Part shown: positions 11,304-22,047 of the stretch, piece after piece
Layout of the letters: the number at the start of each line of letters is the position of its first letter
Numbering within the stretch: position 1 is the first letter of the stretch
Source: Artemisia argyi
Taxonomy: Eukaryota > Streptophyta > Magnoliopsida > Asterales > Asteraceae
Assembly: GCA_030686995.1 (NCBI GenBank)
Contig: CM060703.1
Span: forward strand, 652,501-716,500
DNA: 64,000 nt
Direction of reading: 5' to 3'
Made by a program: the position numbers and the translations under genes
The notes under the pieces: model-generated
Told to the model about the DNA's origin: nothing
What the model saw: the letters and a program-made list of their open reading frames with translations, nothing else
Databases searched by the model: none

Positions 11304-12687
11304 GTCTACGTCTACAAAAGTAATAACGATATAAGCAAGATAATAAGTAAGATATGGAAAGATCTAACCGAGAGACAAAAGATTTATAGTGGTTTGGCTA
11401 CAAGGACACCTTCCTTGCCCTTCTCCACTCCTCGAGTCACCTACTCGAGAGTTTTCTTCACTATGTCAACAAGCTCCCTTATGGCGGAGAAAACCTTACA
11501 CACCAATTTACACACCACAACTACTTCATAACTTAATCACAACTTCTACACAACTACTTCACACCTATTCACTACTTAATCACATCACTTCTTCACACCA
11601 ATCTTCTTCACACATATCTTCTACACACTAATCTTCTTCACAACTATTCTTCTACACACTAATCTTCTTCACAACTATTCTTCTACACACCAATCTTCTT
11701 CCTAACTTTTCTTCTTCACAACTAACTACTAACCAATCACACTAACTATATTCCTAGCACAACTATCTACAATCAAATATTCACAACAAACTTCACAAAG
11801 ATATATGTAAATAATCTTGAAGATGCACTAACAACTTGGATGTGGAGGTCACAACAAGTTGTAATACTTCTTGTCTTGGAGGATAGAAGTATTCTTCTCT
11901 TGCACTTGAGAGGATGATGTTTGAATCACTTTGAAATAAAGAATTATGTATTTATGATCAAAGGATTAAGAGAATAGAAATGGGGATTTAGAACAGAAAG
12001 TTTAGGAGTGTAAAAGGTGAGGAAAAAATCCAGGTTTAAGGTGGTATTTATAGGCAACAGATTCTGACAGAGGAGCGTGGCCGGTCCCCTTAAATCAAGG
12101 CCGGCCCCCTTAAAATTAAGGGGGCCGCCCTTTATAATTAAGGGGGCCGCCCAACTGAAACGGACAGATTTTTTGTCTTTTAGTGGGGAAAGTTTATTTG
12201 GTGAAAAACTAACTGATTTTGGTTAAAAATTTGAAATCATATATTTAGTATGATTAAAACATTTTTCTTTATTACCAAAAGTGTTTTTCAAAAATATATA
12301 ATATGTTTATATAATTAAATAAACTTTGCATTAGTTAATTAAATACCCCTTTGATCATAAATTGCACTAAACACTTTGTTTATTCATACCTTAAGTGATT
12401 TGGATGTAAAGAGAATGTTAATCACTAAATACATGTTTATGTCACAAGTTTTAGTTCTATGAGTTTATATTTTGCATTAGTTAATTAAATACCCCTTTGA
12501 TCATAAATTGCACTAAACACTTTGTTTATTCATACCTTAAGTGATTTGGATGTAAAGAGAATGTTAATCACTAAATACATGTTTATGTCACAAGTTTTAG
12601 TTCTATGAGTTTATATTTTGTGATAATCAAAACATAGAGATATTGATAATATGTTAATAATGTTTTTAGGCATTATTTATGTCAACA
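10843..12687 (-). repeat. Downstream (3') LTR of the gag-only element
   Basis: On the minus strand it starts TGTTGACATAAATAATGCC and ends TTTTCCACA. It includes a 146-bp tandem duplication (12325-12470 and 12471-12616), a TATA box, a (TA)n run at about 11252-11301, and a CT/CA-rich tract of short degenerate repeats at about 11510-11720. It is nearly identical to the other LTR apart from short indels. Confidence 0.9.
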
Positions 12688-15600
12688 ATCTCCCCCTTTT
12701 TGATTATTACAAAACCTTAAACTCAATATATCTAAAACTTGTTTTTAGACAAGTATTATAGAGTTTACATTTCTCTTCTCCCCCTTTTTGTAAAATCAAA
12801 AAGGTTAAGCCGAGTAAGCTTCGCGAAGGAAGTTTAAATGGGTAGAATGCTCCCCCTTGATGTATGCTCCCCCTCATTTGAGAGCACCAAGGGAACGAGA
12901 TATGGAATGCTCGCAAGAAAAATATTAGAAGCACAAGCATATATAGAAGAATATGCAATATACAAATAACAAGCACATCAAACAAATAATAAGGATACAT
13001 AACAATTAATTTAAAGTGATTATGTTAAAAAAAATCCTAATTTGCCAAAGAGAGCCATCGAGCTTGCTTGTAACAAAAGGTTGGTTGATTCGTATTTGAG
13101 AGTGAAAATCTTAAGCATATAGTATGCTTAGATGGTTGATGATGGAGTGTTTGGAATGAAGACGGTTGAGTTAGGGTAAGGTTGTTGGATTAATGGAGGT
13201 ATGTTTGGGTCATGAATGTTGGAGATTTTGGTGGTGGAGAGTTTGTAGCGGAAGAGGTTGATTAAGGTTTTGGATGTTGTTCAAGTGAGGGTATTGGATG
13301 TGATCTAGTGAGAAGACATTCAATCCAAGTGAGGTGTTCATTGAATGCAATGGTTTTTAGGAGAAAGATGCAACAAGGTCAATTGTTGACATGTTTTTCA
13401 ACTTGATTTATGTTGTGTGGTGATGAGGGTGAGCTTAGATGAAGGTGGATCCAAATTGTGTTGAGCTAGATGTAAGGCTAAAAGAGCATTAGGCTCACAG
13501 GCTTCTTGTAGCTCCTCAACGAACTTCAAGTGTTCGAAGAAAGGTGATGGTGGTGGAGCATGATAGTTGTCTTGGGTGAGGGTTTGAACATGCAACATAG
13601 GAATGGCATGTGAAGTTGTAGGATGTGGTGGTGATACTCTTGGTGGTGGAGACATGTTTTAGCTTGGGTAATCACGAAAACATGATATGGGTGGAAGAGA
13701 TGCTTCATGAGTGGATGGTGTTTTTGTTGAGTGAGCAACATGTAAAGTGTTGGTAATGAGGTTGGGATTATTGTTTTGGGATTGTGCATGCTCATCATAA
13801 GAAGGAGCATTAGTGAAAGCACGAATGGATGATTTGTTGTTAAATGGATCATTTGTGTGAGAGTGAGGTTTAGGTGTTGGTTAATTATGAACAACATCGC
13901 TTGAGTTGTGAAAGGGTTCATTTGAGTGAACATGAGGTTTGTGTATCATGAAATATGGTTTGACCATCATTGGTTAAGTTGTAGTGGTGATGACACACTT
14001 TGTAGAGTTTAGGAAACGGTTATATGGTTGAATCTTTTTGTGAGGATGACTAGGTGGAGTTATTGGTGAAGATGGAAAATGAGTATCAAGTGATGTGATT
14101 GGTGAGAGTGAAAGAGCGATGTTCATGGAAGGGATTTCTTGGTAGGAGAGTGTTATAGATGGTGCATTAGGTGCACTAGGAGATGAAATTTGAGGTTGAG
14201 ATGAGTAAAGGTTATGAGGTTTAAGTGTGTAAAGGTTTTGGTTTAATGGGAGAGGACATGATGAGATGAGTGGAGATTGAGAGGAATGAGAGTGTTTATA
14301 ATGTAGGATTGGTGGGATCAAGGATGGATAAATTTTGATGGAAGGTTTAGGATAGAATAGGTTTGTGTATTATGAGAAGTGTAGGATGAAATGGGCTAAA
14401 AAGTAGAAAAAAGGAAACAACACTTTCGACCATCAGATGGCCGGTCCCCTTAATTGGAGGCCGGTCCCCTTAATAATTAAGGGGGCCGCCTTATGATTTA
14501 AGGGGGCCGCCCATCTGGTGATTCCCAGATTGCCAGAAAAGGGTTTTTGGTAGTGAATTGTAGAAAGGTTGTGTTTTTGGTTTCAAACAAGTCCAACTCT
14601 TTGAGGCAATTAATCATATACTAATTATGTAGGCAATTATGTAGTCAAAGCATGTTAACCAAAGAGATTAAGTAAACAAGCAATTTCATCTAGCATGCAA
14701 ACATACTCATCAAACAAGTAAAATATAAGTGCTAGGAAACAATAAAGCAACATCAAGTATTTCATAACTACATAACTAGGAGATTTAATCCTAATGTGTA
14801 TCAATGTGCAATAAGTGGGTAGTTATGATAGCATGGATTTCTAGACTTGTTACAAACAAAGTCTTAATAGACAAACCATGGTCCTCTTGATTTGATTTAG
14901 TTCACTTATAAGTGTCATTTATATAAATATAGATGACAAATATGAGATCACCATGCATGATTTAAAAGAGACGTTTTTAGCATTATTCAACAATGCTTGA
15001 AAGTAGGTTTTCACTTGGATGTGAGAGTTATTTGAATAAAATAGGTTGGATTTTACTTCAAAATGTGTGAATGAACGGTAAAGAATATTTTCCCAATCTT
15101 TAGTTTTGATCAAAACAAAATTGTGGATATTGATAGTGAAAACATGTTATTTAAAAGTGGGATAGTTATTTGAAAAACCATTTTCCAAAATGTGAGGTTT
15201 TTGCATATTTTTAAAGATATTAGATTTTTGACAACAAATATCATTAATCATGTATTTTAAAAGATGTTTATTAAAGATCTCATGCTCAAGAGGATTGGTT
15301 AAGCCTACTATTATCTCATGCTATCGTATCTACATATCATATGATCCTAAAGGAAGTGGTGACGATAAATTATATGATAGATGCGAGAGTGTTGAATGGG
15401 GTATAACCTAACATTTATAGTTCCTTTGTTTTCGCATGCTTATCTAACTTAATGCCATAGTCTACGAGAGCTTGTTTCATCCATAGTTTTCTTACGTGAG
15501 GGATCTAATCCTACTTCTATATTAACGATTAATCCACTTAACTCATTTCACTTCATCACCATGAGTTTGCTAATAGTGGATATAGAAGATTTCAATTTTC

Positions 15601-15868
15601 TATTATGTTCGGCAATGAACAATTTCATCTTATTCCTAGGAAAGTCAACTAATGATGTTTCAAGGTTATAAGTATATAAGCTATTATGTACGTATATATG
15701 TTTAAGAGTTACAAACAATATATATGTATAGCTAAGCATGCAAATTATAGCGATGAACTTAAAAGAAACGCGTATCTTTCAGTCTTCAATGGATTTTCTT
15801 CAAGTGACTATGTTGACTTATAGAAGTCATTAGTAGATGAGATTCCAACTTCTTCGAAGAATGACAAC
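12688..15868 (-). other. Non-coding internal region of the gag-only element
   Basis: In pol-bearing copia elements protease, integrase and RT would follow gag; none is detectable here. Between 13400 and 14320 the minus strand is C/A/T-rich and gives low-complexity Pro/His/Thr/Ser frames with no recognised motif. I treat these as compositional. A third copy of the GGCCGG/CCGCC inverted motif (14439-14512) is embedded. The purine tract lies at 12688-12705. Confidence 0.6.
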
Positions 15869-17677
15869 TTAGCCACTTGCTCCCCATTGTCTCATTGGTC
15901 CAAAGTTATTTGGTCCAAACATATTCAACATTTGGCTAGGATGCATGTATAGTGGTAATATTTCCCAAGGATTGTAACTTGGTTGATAATTCCACATTTG
16001 ATGACTAGTATTATTGTAGTATTGTCTATTTTGGTTTCTTCTAGGTTGAGGTGTTTTAGATCGAGTATGAAAATTATTTGGTTTTCTTGGTGGTAGAGTT
16101 TTAGATCTTAATTTTGGTTTAGAAAATCCTAGTTCGGTCTTTAAGGATGGTTTATAAAAAGTTTTTACTTTTTCATCATTCGCAATGGGTATTTTTCTAT
16201 CTTTTGTAAGTATATCCTTAGGATTTGATTCTAATGATTTTTGTTTACTAGATTCACATTCAAACTTTATACTTTTATTTTCACTAGTCGAAACATTAGT
16301 TGAGGTTAATCCTAGACCGGTTTTATCTCCCGAAGTTTCTTGAACATTTATTATTTTCTTAAGTGGGTTACTACTATTTTTAAACTTGTCAAGTTTGAAA
16401 ATTTCATCTTTAAGTTTTTCGTTTTCATTTTTAACCTCTAAGCATGTTTTACATTTTATAAACACTTCTTTTCCTTTTTTCAAATGTTGTTGTTTAATTT
16501 TTAATTCAAGTACTTCATTTTCTAATAGATTATTTATATGTTTTAGTGACTTATTTTTAGCTATAACTTTTTGACCTAATTTGCATAACCTATTATATTC
16601 ACTATCTAGGTCTTTTTCGTCTAATGATAAATTTTCGTCACAAAAGTATTCGGTTTCGGAACGTACCTCGCTTGATGTCTTAGCCATAAGACACTTTTCT
16701 TCATTTGGGGTTTCTTTCTTGTCCTCATCACTATCACTCCAAGTACCTCCAATAAACGCCTTTTGATTTTGATCTCTTGACATCATTGGACACTTTCCGA
16801 TGAGATGATTTGGATTGCCACATTTAAAACACTTCCTTTTATTATATGGTTGCCTAACGTATCTTCCTTGTCTTTTGAAGAATTTCTTGAAGTCTCGTAC
16901 GGCCATAGCATACTCTTCATCGTCACTTTTGGAGGTTGAGCATTCTTCGTCACTAAAGTCCTTTTTAGCTTTCAACGCAATTGATTTGTTTTGCTCTCTT
17001 TTTCCTTTGACCATCTTGGAGTCTTTCTTTATTATTTCTTTGTAGACCTTTAAGTTGCCGATCAATTCGTCAAGTTGAAGAGTTGACAAGTTCTTTGATT
17101 CTTCAATCGCCGTAACTTTAGCTCGCCATTTTGGATGAAGAGCCCTAAGAAATTTCCTAACAGAATTCTTACTAGAAAAATTCTCATCAAATGCTTTTAA
17201 ACTTGTGATGATAGTGTTAAACCTAGCAAAAACATTATCTATTGATTCCTCCTCCGGAATCGTAAATTGTTCATATTGTTGAACAAGAAGATCTATTTTG
17301 TTATCTTTAACTTGACTATTCCCTTGGTGAGTGATTAGTAAAGAATCCCAAATTTCTTTTGCGGTTTTACACATAAAAATTCTTTCATATTCTTTGCGTG
17401 GTAAAGCATTATAAATAACCATTTTAGCTTCATTATTTTTTGCTAGTTTCTTTTTCAAATCATCATTTTATTTTTCAAAAGATATAATTTCATCCTTTTT
17501 AGTTTCAAGATTGTATTGAATAGGGGGAAAATCATCAAAGGCAATAACATGCCAAAGATCAAGATCTTTTGATTTCACATAAGTTTCGAATCTATTTTTC
17601 CAATATAAAAATCCATCACTTTCAAATAGTGGTGGTCTTTGCATAGATTGCCCTTCTAAATATTTTTCAGATTCCAT
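15869..17677 (-). pseudogene. Copia-type Gag (UBN2 domain, CCHC zinc knuckle), one in-frame stop
   Basis: This would be the capsid/nucleocapsid protein that packages the element's RNA. The start is the ATG at 17677-17675 (an upstream TTG is not needed). The frame runs 69 residues to a TAA at 17470-17468 and then continues without frame change to a TGA at 15871-15869, about 602 codons in all. The N-terminal part has the RPPLFES...FLYWKNRFETYV signature of UBN2-type gag. The middle has [16 protein letters not shown] and [18 protein letters not shown] zinc knuckle [14 protein letters not shown] (CX2CX4HX4C) lies near 16800-16840. A Lys/Glu-rich coiled region follows, then a basic, Asn-rich tail. 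The single stop may be a recent point mutation or be suppressed; otherwise this copy makes no full Gag. Confidence 0.85.
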
Positions 17678-17729
17678 AGATCGTTGCAAGTTTTAAAATA
17701 CAATATATTTTAAAAATTTTGCTAGACGT

Positions 17730-17744
17730 GGCTCCTGATACCAA
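17730..17744 (-). other. Primer-binding site of the gag-only element
   Basis: The minus strand reads TTGGTATCAGGAGC one base inside the LTR end. TGGTATCAGAGC, complementary to the 3' end of initiator-methionine tRNA, is the usual copia primer site; this one differs by an inserted G. Confidence 0.8.
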
Positions 17745-18155
17745 TTGTGGAAAACTAGAAGGGGGGGGGTTGAATAGTTTTACGTCTTTTTAATTTTATT
17801 ATGAAAACTTAGTTTAGTTTTAAAACTTTGTTTGTTTTTAAAACTTTGATTCAATCTTATGTGAACTCAAATCTTGAACAATATGAACAACTATATATAA
17901 GTATGAACAATAATAATATAAGCTAAGTATGCGAAATCAACACATGCATAATATAAACAATTACAGTTATATACGAGAGATAAGTAAGTAATCGTTTATT
18001 TTATAATCCTTAGTTATATTTTGTATGAAAACTATACTTGATCGAAATGATCAATTATATGTATGTTACCTTTTTAGTTTGATTGTAAAAACTTTGATTT
18101 GTGAATGAAACTTTCGTTAGATCTTTAAGTAAAATCAATACTAGCACTATATGAG

Positions 18156-18222
<67 letters not shown>

Positions 18223-18965
18223 GTCTACGTCTACAAAAGTAATAACGATATAAGCAAGATAATAAGTAAGATATGGAAAGATCTAACCGAGAGACAAAGG
18301 ATTTATAGTGGTTCGGCTACAAGGACACCTTCCTTGCCCTACTCCACTCCTCGAGTCACCTACTCGAGAGTTTTCTTCACTATGTCAACAAGCTCCCTTA
18401 TGGCGGAGAAAACCTTACACACCAATTTACACACCACAACTACTTCTCAACTTCTACACAACTACTTCACACCTATTCACTACTTAATCACACCACTTCT
18501 TCACACCAATCTTCTACACACCAATCTTCTTCACACCTATCTCCTACACACTAATCTTCTTCACAACTATTCTTCTACACACTAATCTTCTTCACAACTA
18601 TTCTTCTACACACCAATCTTCTTCCTAACTTTTCTTCTTCACAACTAACTACTAACTAATCACACTAACTATATTCCTAGCACAACTATCTACAATCAAA
18701 TATTCACAACAAACTTCACAAAGATATATGTAAATAATCTTGATGATGCACTAACAACTTGGATGTGGAGGTCACAACAAGTTGTAATACTTCTTGCCTT
18801 GGAGGATAGAAGTATTCTTCTCTTGCACTTGAGAGGATGATGTTTGAATCACTTTGAAACAAAGAATTATGTATTTATGATCAAAGGATTAAGAGAATAG
18901 AAATGGGGATTTAGAACAGAAAGTTTAGGAGTGTAAAAGGTGAGGAAAAATCCAGGTTTAAGGTG

Positions 18966-18975
18966 GTATTTATAG
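18966..18975 (-). promoter_or_regulatory. LTR core promoter (TATA box)
   Basis: The minus strand reads GCCTATAAATACC, a good plant TATA box. The same box is in the other LTR at 12044-12053. It lies about 630 bp inside the LTR, so U3 is about 0.6 kb and transcription should start near 18935-18945. Confidence 0.65.
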
Positions 18976-19000
18976 GCAACAGATTCTGACAGAGGAGCGT

Positions 19001-19074
19001 GGCCGGTCCCCTTAAATCAAGGCCGGCCCCCTTAAAATTAAGGGGACCGCCCTTTATAATTAAGGGGACCGCCC
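19001..19074. promoter_or_regulatory. Double inverted GGCCGG..TTAA / TTAA..CCGCC motif next to the LTR TATA box
   Basis: Two units GGCCGGTCCCCTTAA and GGCCGGCCCCCTTAA are followed by two inverted units TTAAGGGGACCGCC. The block is 26-99 bp upstream of the TATA box. The equivalent in the other LTR is at 12078-12152, where both inverted units read TTAAGGGGGCCGCC. A third version is inside the element at 14439-14512. A role as enhancer or RNA hairpin is inference. Confidence 0.6.
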
Positions 19075-19614
19075 AACTGAAACGGCCAGATTTTTTGTCT
19101 TTTAGTGGGGAAAGTTTATTTGGTGAAAAACTAACTGATTCTGGTTAAAAATTTGAAATCATATATTTAGTATGATTAAAATATTTTTCTTTATTACCAA
19201 AAGTGTTTTTCAAAAATATATAATATGTTTATATAATTAAATAAACTTTGCATTAGTTAATTAAATACCCCTTTGATCATAAATTGCATTAAACACTTTG
19301 TTTATTCATACCTTAAGTGATTTGGATGTAAAGAGAATGTTAATCACTAAATACATGTTTATGTCACAAGTTTTAGTTCTATGAGTTTATATTTTGCATT
19401 AGTTAATTAAATACCCTTTTGATCATAAATTGCACTAAACACTTTGTTTATTCATACCTTAAGTGATTTGGATGTAAAGAGAATGTTAATCACTAAATAC
19501 ATGTTTATGTCACAAGTTTTAGTTCTATGAGTTTATATTTTGTGATAATCAAAACATAGAGATATTGATAATATGTTAATAATGTTTTTAGGCATTATTT
19601 ATGTCAACATAGTC

Positions 19615-19683
19615 GAATTTGGTTAATATGTTTCTTCTGATTTATGTAGCTGTCATGTACAAAGTGTATAAAATGTGTGTATG
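19615..19683. other. 69 bp of host DNA between two LTR elements
   Basis: This short stretch separates the TAGTC duplication of the gag-only element from the AAGTA duplication of the gypsy element. Joined to 10837 on the left and 29671 on the right it gives back the pre-insertion host sequence. Confidence 0.8.
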
Positions 19684-19688
19684 AAGTA

Positions 19689-20112
19689 TGTCGGCGTATG
19701 TGCCCGAATGGTTCGTACCCTTCGGATCTTAGTCTCGCCTTCGGTACGAAACCCTCCGGATTTTAGCGTATATCCGAAGGGTAGACCAAGTGTCGCCATC
19801 CCAGGTTTTCAGGGACCTTGTCGGCCAAGTGGTCTGACATTTACTACTGTATGCTCTTTCCCGAGGCAGGGCAGGTAATGAAAGAGGTAGTATAAATACC
19901 CCTATCTCATTTATGTCACATGACTAACACACACCTACTACATTAACTCACGCTCCTCCCTGAACCTTCATATCACGTATACTTACTCACACACCGGAGG
20001 TGGGTCCTGGGATAACACCCGGGGCGAGCCTAACGTGTGCTTCTTGTGTGCAGGACCAGTTCCGAAGGACCCCGCACGAGATAGAGTCCCTTCGCAAGAA
20101 TTTACTTTAACA
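19689..20112 (+). repeat. 5' LTR of the Tat element
   Basis: It starts TGTCGGCGTATG and ends TTTACTTTAACA. A TATA box TATAAATA is at 19891. It is identical in length to the 3' LTR. Confidence 0.95.
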
Positions 20113-20114
20113 AA

Positions 20115-20134
20115 TTGGCGCCATCCGTGGGACC
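20115..20134 (+). other. Primer-binding site of the Tat element
   Basis: TTGGCGCCATCCGTGGGACC begins two bases after the LTR end. TGGCGCC-initial primer sites are usual in plant gypsy elements; which tRNA primes this one cannot be fixed from the window. Confidence 0.75.
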
Positions 20135-20158
20135 CGTTATTCATTCTACCTGAGAAAA

Positions 20159-21598
20159 ATGACTGGTCCCCCTCCTCCACCTTTCCATACTCCACTTTCT
20201 TCTGCCGGAGGTAGTGGAGCAAACACCAACCCAAACAACCATAATAACCCGGAGAACAACTCCCCAAACCTCCAAGAGTTAATCCTGGGGCAAATGGCAT
20301 CCTTGACCGAGCTGATCAGGAAGCATAATGCTTTAGGAGAGAATGTGCTTAGACCGATGCGTCTGGATTTCGGAGATGAAGGAAACGAAGTTGCTCAGAG
20401 AGATAAGGTAGTGGAAGAGGACGAAGATTTAAGTAAGCCGTTCAAGGAGGTATCACGATCACCATTTACTAGCCGAATAGTGAAATTCTTCGAAGAAAAG
20501 TACGTGATGCCTCTAAACATGAGGTTTTACGATGGATCCACCGACCCAAGCGACCATCTCACGCGGTTTACAGGGGCCGCGAACCAAGGGCAATGGCCGA
20601 TGCCCACTTGGTGTCTTATGTTCCAACAGACTCTTGATGGCGCGGCCGGAGGATGGTTCGAACGACTGGAGCCTGGTAGCATCAACAGTTGGGATGAGCT
20701 AAGGGAACAATTTTGCACTCGGTTCGCTCTACGAAGGAAATGTACCAAAGATCCGACGGAGATTACCAAGATCGTCAGGAGAGCTCATGAGTCGTTGGCC
20801 GACTTTAAAGAAAGATGGACTGATGAAGCCAGTTATATCAGTGGTATCCCGGAGATTATGCGCATTTCGGCTTTCATGAATGCTCACAAATGTCCAGCGT
20901 TGGCAAAGAAATTTTCGGACAGGGTACCTCGTTCAGTGACAGAGATGTTTAATAGGGTAGATGACTTCATCAGGGCAGAAGATGCATACCGAACCACAGA
21001 GTTGCCCCGAGGGGAAGGATTCGAAGCGAACAGAAGGAGAGGTTTTAAGGATGATAAATATAGGGGTTAAAAGAAAAGTGAACCTCGTCACAAAGATGCG
21101 TATCACCCATACGTGGCCCCCAGGAAGGACTGGAACCGCAATGATTATCATCGCACAGATCGTAGGCCGATAGAAACCTTCAGGGAGGGACCGTTACGTC
21201 CCGGCCTAAACGCACTCACAAAACCTCCTAGGGAAATCTTGGCCACGGAGCGTCATCTAAACTTACCAGCACCCAGGCCCACAGGCAGCAAACCCACGAG
21301 AGAAAACATGGGTAAGTTCTGCGAATATCATAAGGAAGCCGGTCATTTAACTAACCACTGCCGGGAGCTGAAGAAGCAACTAGAAATGGCGTTGGAATCC
21401 GGAAGACTCGATCACTTGTTGAAAGAGTGGAAACAGAGAGATACCATTAGAGATAGAGAGCCGGCGAAAAATTATGACAAAGGGAAAAACAAAGTGATCA
21501 ATATGATAAGATCCTCCGGAGGAACGAAACGGAGAAGCTACGGCTACGAGGAGGAGTGGATGAAAACCCCGGCCCAATTACTTTCCCTCCGGTCATGA
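20159..21598 (+). CDS. Gag of the Tat element (interrupted by TAA at 21068)
   Basis: The frame starts at ATG 20159, 46 bases after the LTR. After a Pro/Asn-rich N-terminus comes the retrotransposon gag domain, with MPLNMRFYDGSTDPSDHL and WFERLEPGSINSWDELREQF, both typical of plant Tat gags. A TAA at 21068-21070 breaks it after 303 residues. The same frame continues to 21598 and includes the degenerate zinc-knuckle-like FCEYHKEAGHLTNHCREL. Near 21560-21590 the reading shifts to the frame that carries the protease. The stop and shift look like decay, since homology runs straight through both, although suppression is not excluded. Confidence 0.8.
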
Positions 21599-22047
21599 CG
21601 GAGGATCTGTCTGATGAGCCCCTCATTGTTGAAGGAGAAATCAGTGGATACCTTGTGCGTCGGGTATATGTGGACGAAGGGTCCTCGGTGAACGTGATGT
21701 ACGAACATTGCTTCAATAACCTGAGTGACGACATCAAAGATAGGCTCCGAGAAACCAGTACGTCCCTCGTAGGCTTCTCTGGCGAAACAAACAAACCTTT
21801 GGGGAAGATTGAGTTAGAAGTGTGTTTCGGTGACCACGGGATGTATCGAAGAACAATGATGAATTTCTGTGTGGTTAGCTCTCCGTCACCATACAACGTA
21901 ATCTTAGGCAGAACAGGTTTAAAGGAAATGAGGGCCATACCATCTACCATTCACTCGATGATCAAATTCCCCACACCCAAGGGAATAGCAACCCTGAAAG
22001 CCCGTCCGTTGATAGTATCCGAATGCCAGAAGTTAGAGGAAAGGTAG
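21556..22047 (+). CDS. Aspartic protease region of the Tat element
   Basis: The open frame begins MDENPGPITFPPVMTEDL and contains the protease signature VYVDEGSSVNVMYEHCF, where the usual D-[ST]-G triad reads D-E-G-S-S, and a later NVILGRTGL corresponding to the flap/second half. It would cut the polyprotein. It is entered by a frame change from gag and ends at a TAG (22045-22047). A further shift near 22100 leads into RT, so this copy cannot yield one polyprotein without two shifts. Confidence 0.75.
   Translation: MDENPGPITFPPVMTEDLSDEPLIVEGEISGYLVRRVYVDEGSSVNVMYEHCFNNLSDDIKDRLRETSTSLVGFSGETNKPLGKIELEVCFGDHGMYRRTMMNFCVVSSPSPYNVILGRTGLKEMRAIPSTIHSMIKFPTPKGIATLKARPLIVSECQKLEER

Larger units (their letters stand above)
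10843..19609 (-). mobile_element. Complete gag-only LTR retrotransposon, copia-type gag, minus strand
   Basis: The 8.77-kb element is bounded by two long direct LTRs (10843-12687 and 17746-19609) and a perfect 5-bp target duplication TAGTC (10838-10842 and 19610-19614). Read on the minus strand it runs LTR, primer-binding site TTGGTATCAGGAGC, gag, about 3.2 kb without recognisable protein, purine tract AAAAAGGGGGAGA, LTR. The gag is of the copia UBN2/zinc-knuckle type. No protease, integrase, reverse transcriptase or RNase H is present, so it must move in trans. This fits the class called TR-GAG. The gag resembles SIRE/Maximus-lineage gags, an inference from recognition. Confidence 0.9.
17746..19609 (-). 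repeat. Upstream (5') LTR of the gag-only element
   Basis: It is 1864 bp, 19 bp longer than its partner, with much of the visible length difference in the (TA)n run (about 18157-18220) and the CT/CA-rich repeat tract. It carries the same 146-bp internal tandem duplication (19247-19392 and 19393-19538), so that duplication predates the insertion. Confidence 0.9.

Noticed and set aside
13398..14321. Minus-strand Pro/His/Thr-rich frames in the gag-only element
   Set aside because: Overlapping low-complexity frames in a C/A/T-rich stretch, with no motif, no clear start context and no similarity I recognise.
18151..18585. 144-residue frame in the LTR
   Set aside because: Spans (TA)n and the CT/CA repeat tract; its composition is repeat-derived and it lies in U5/R of the LTR on the antisense strand.
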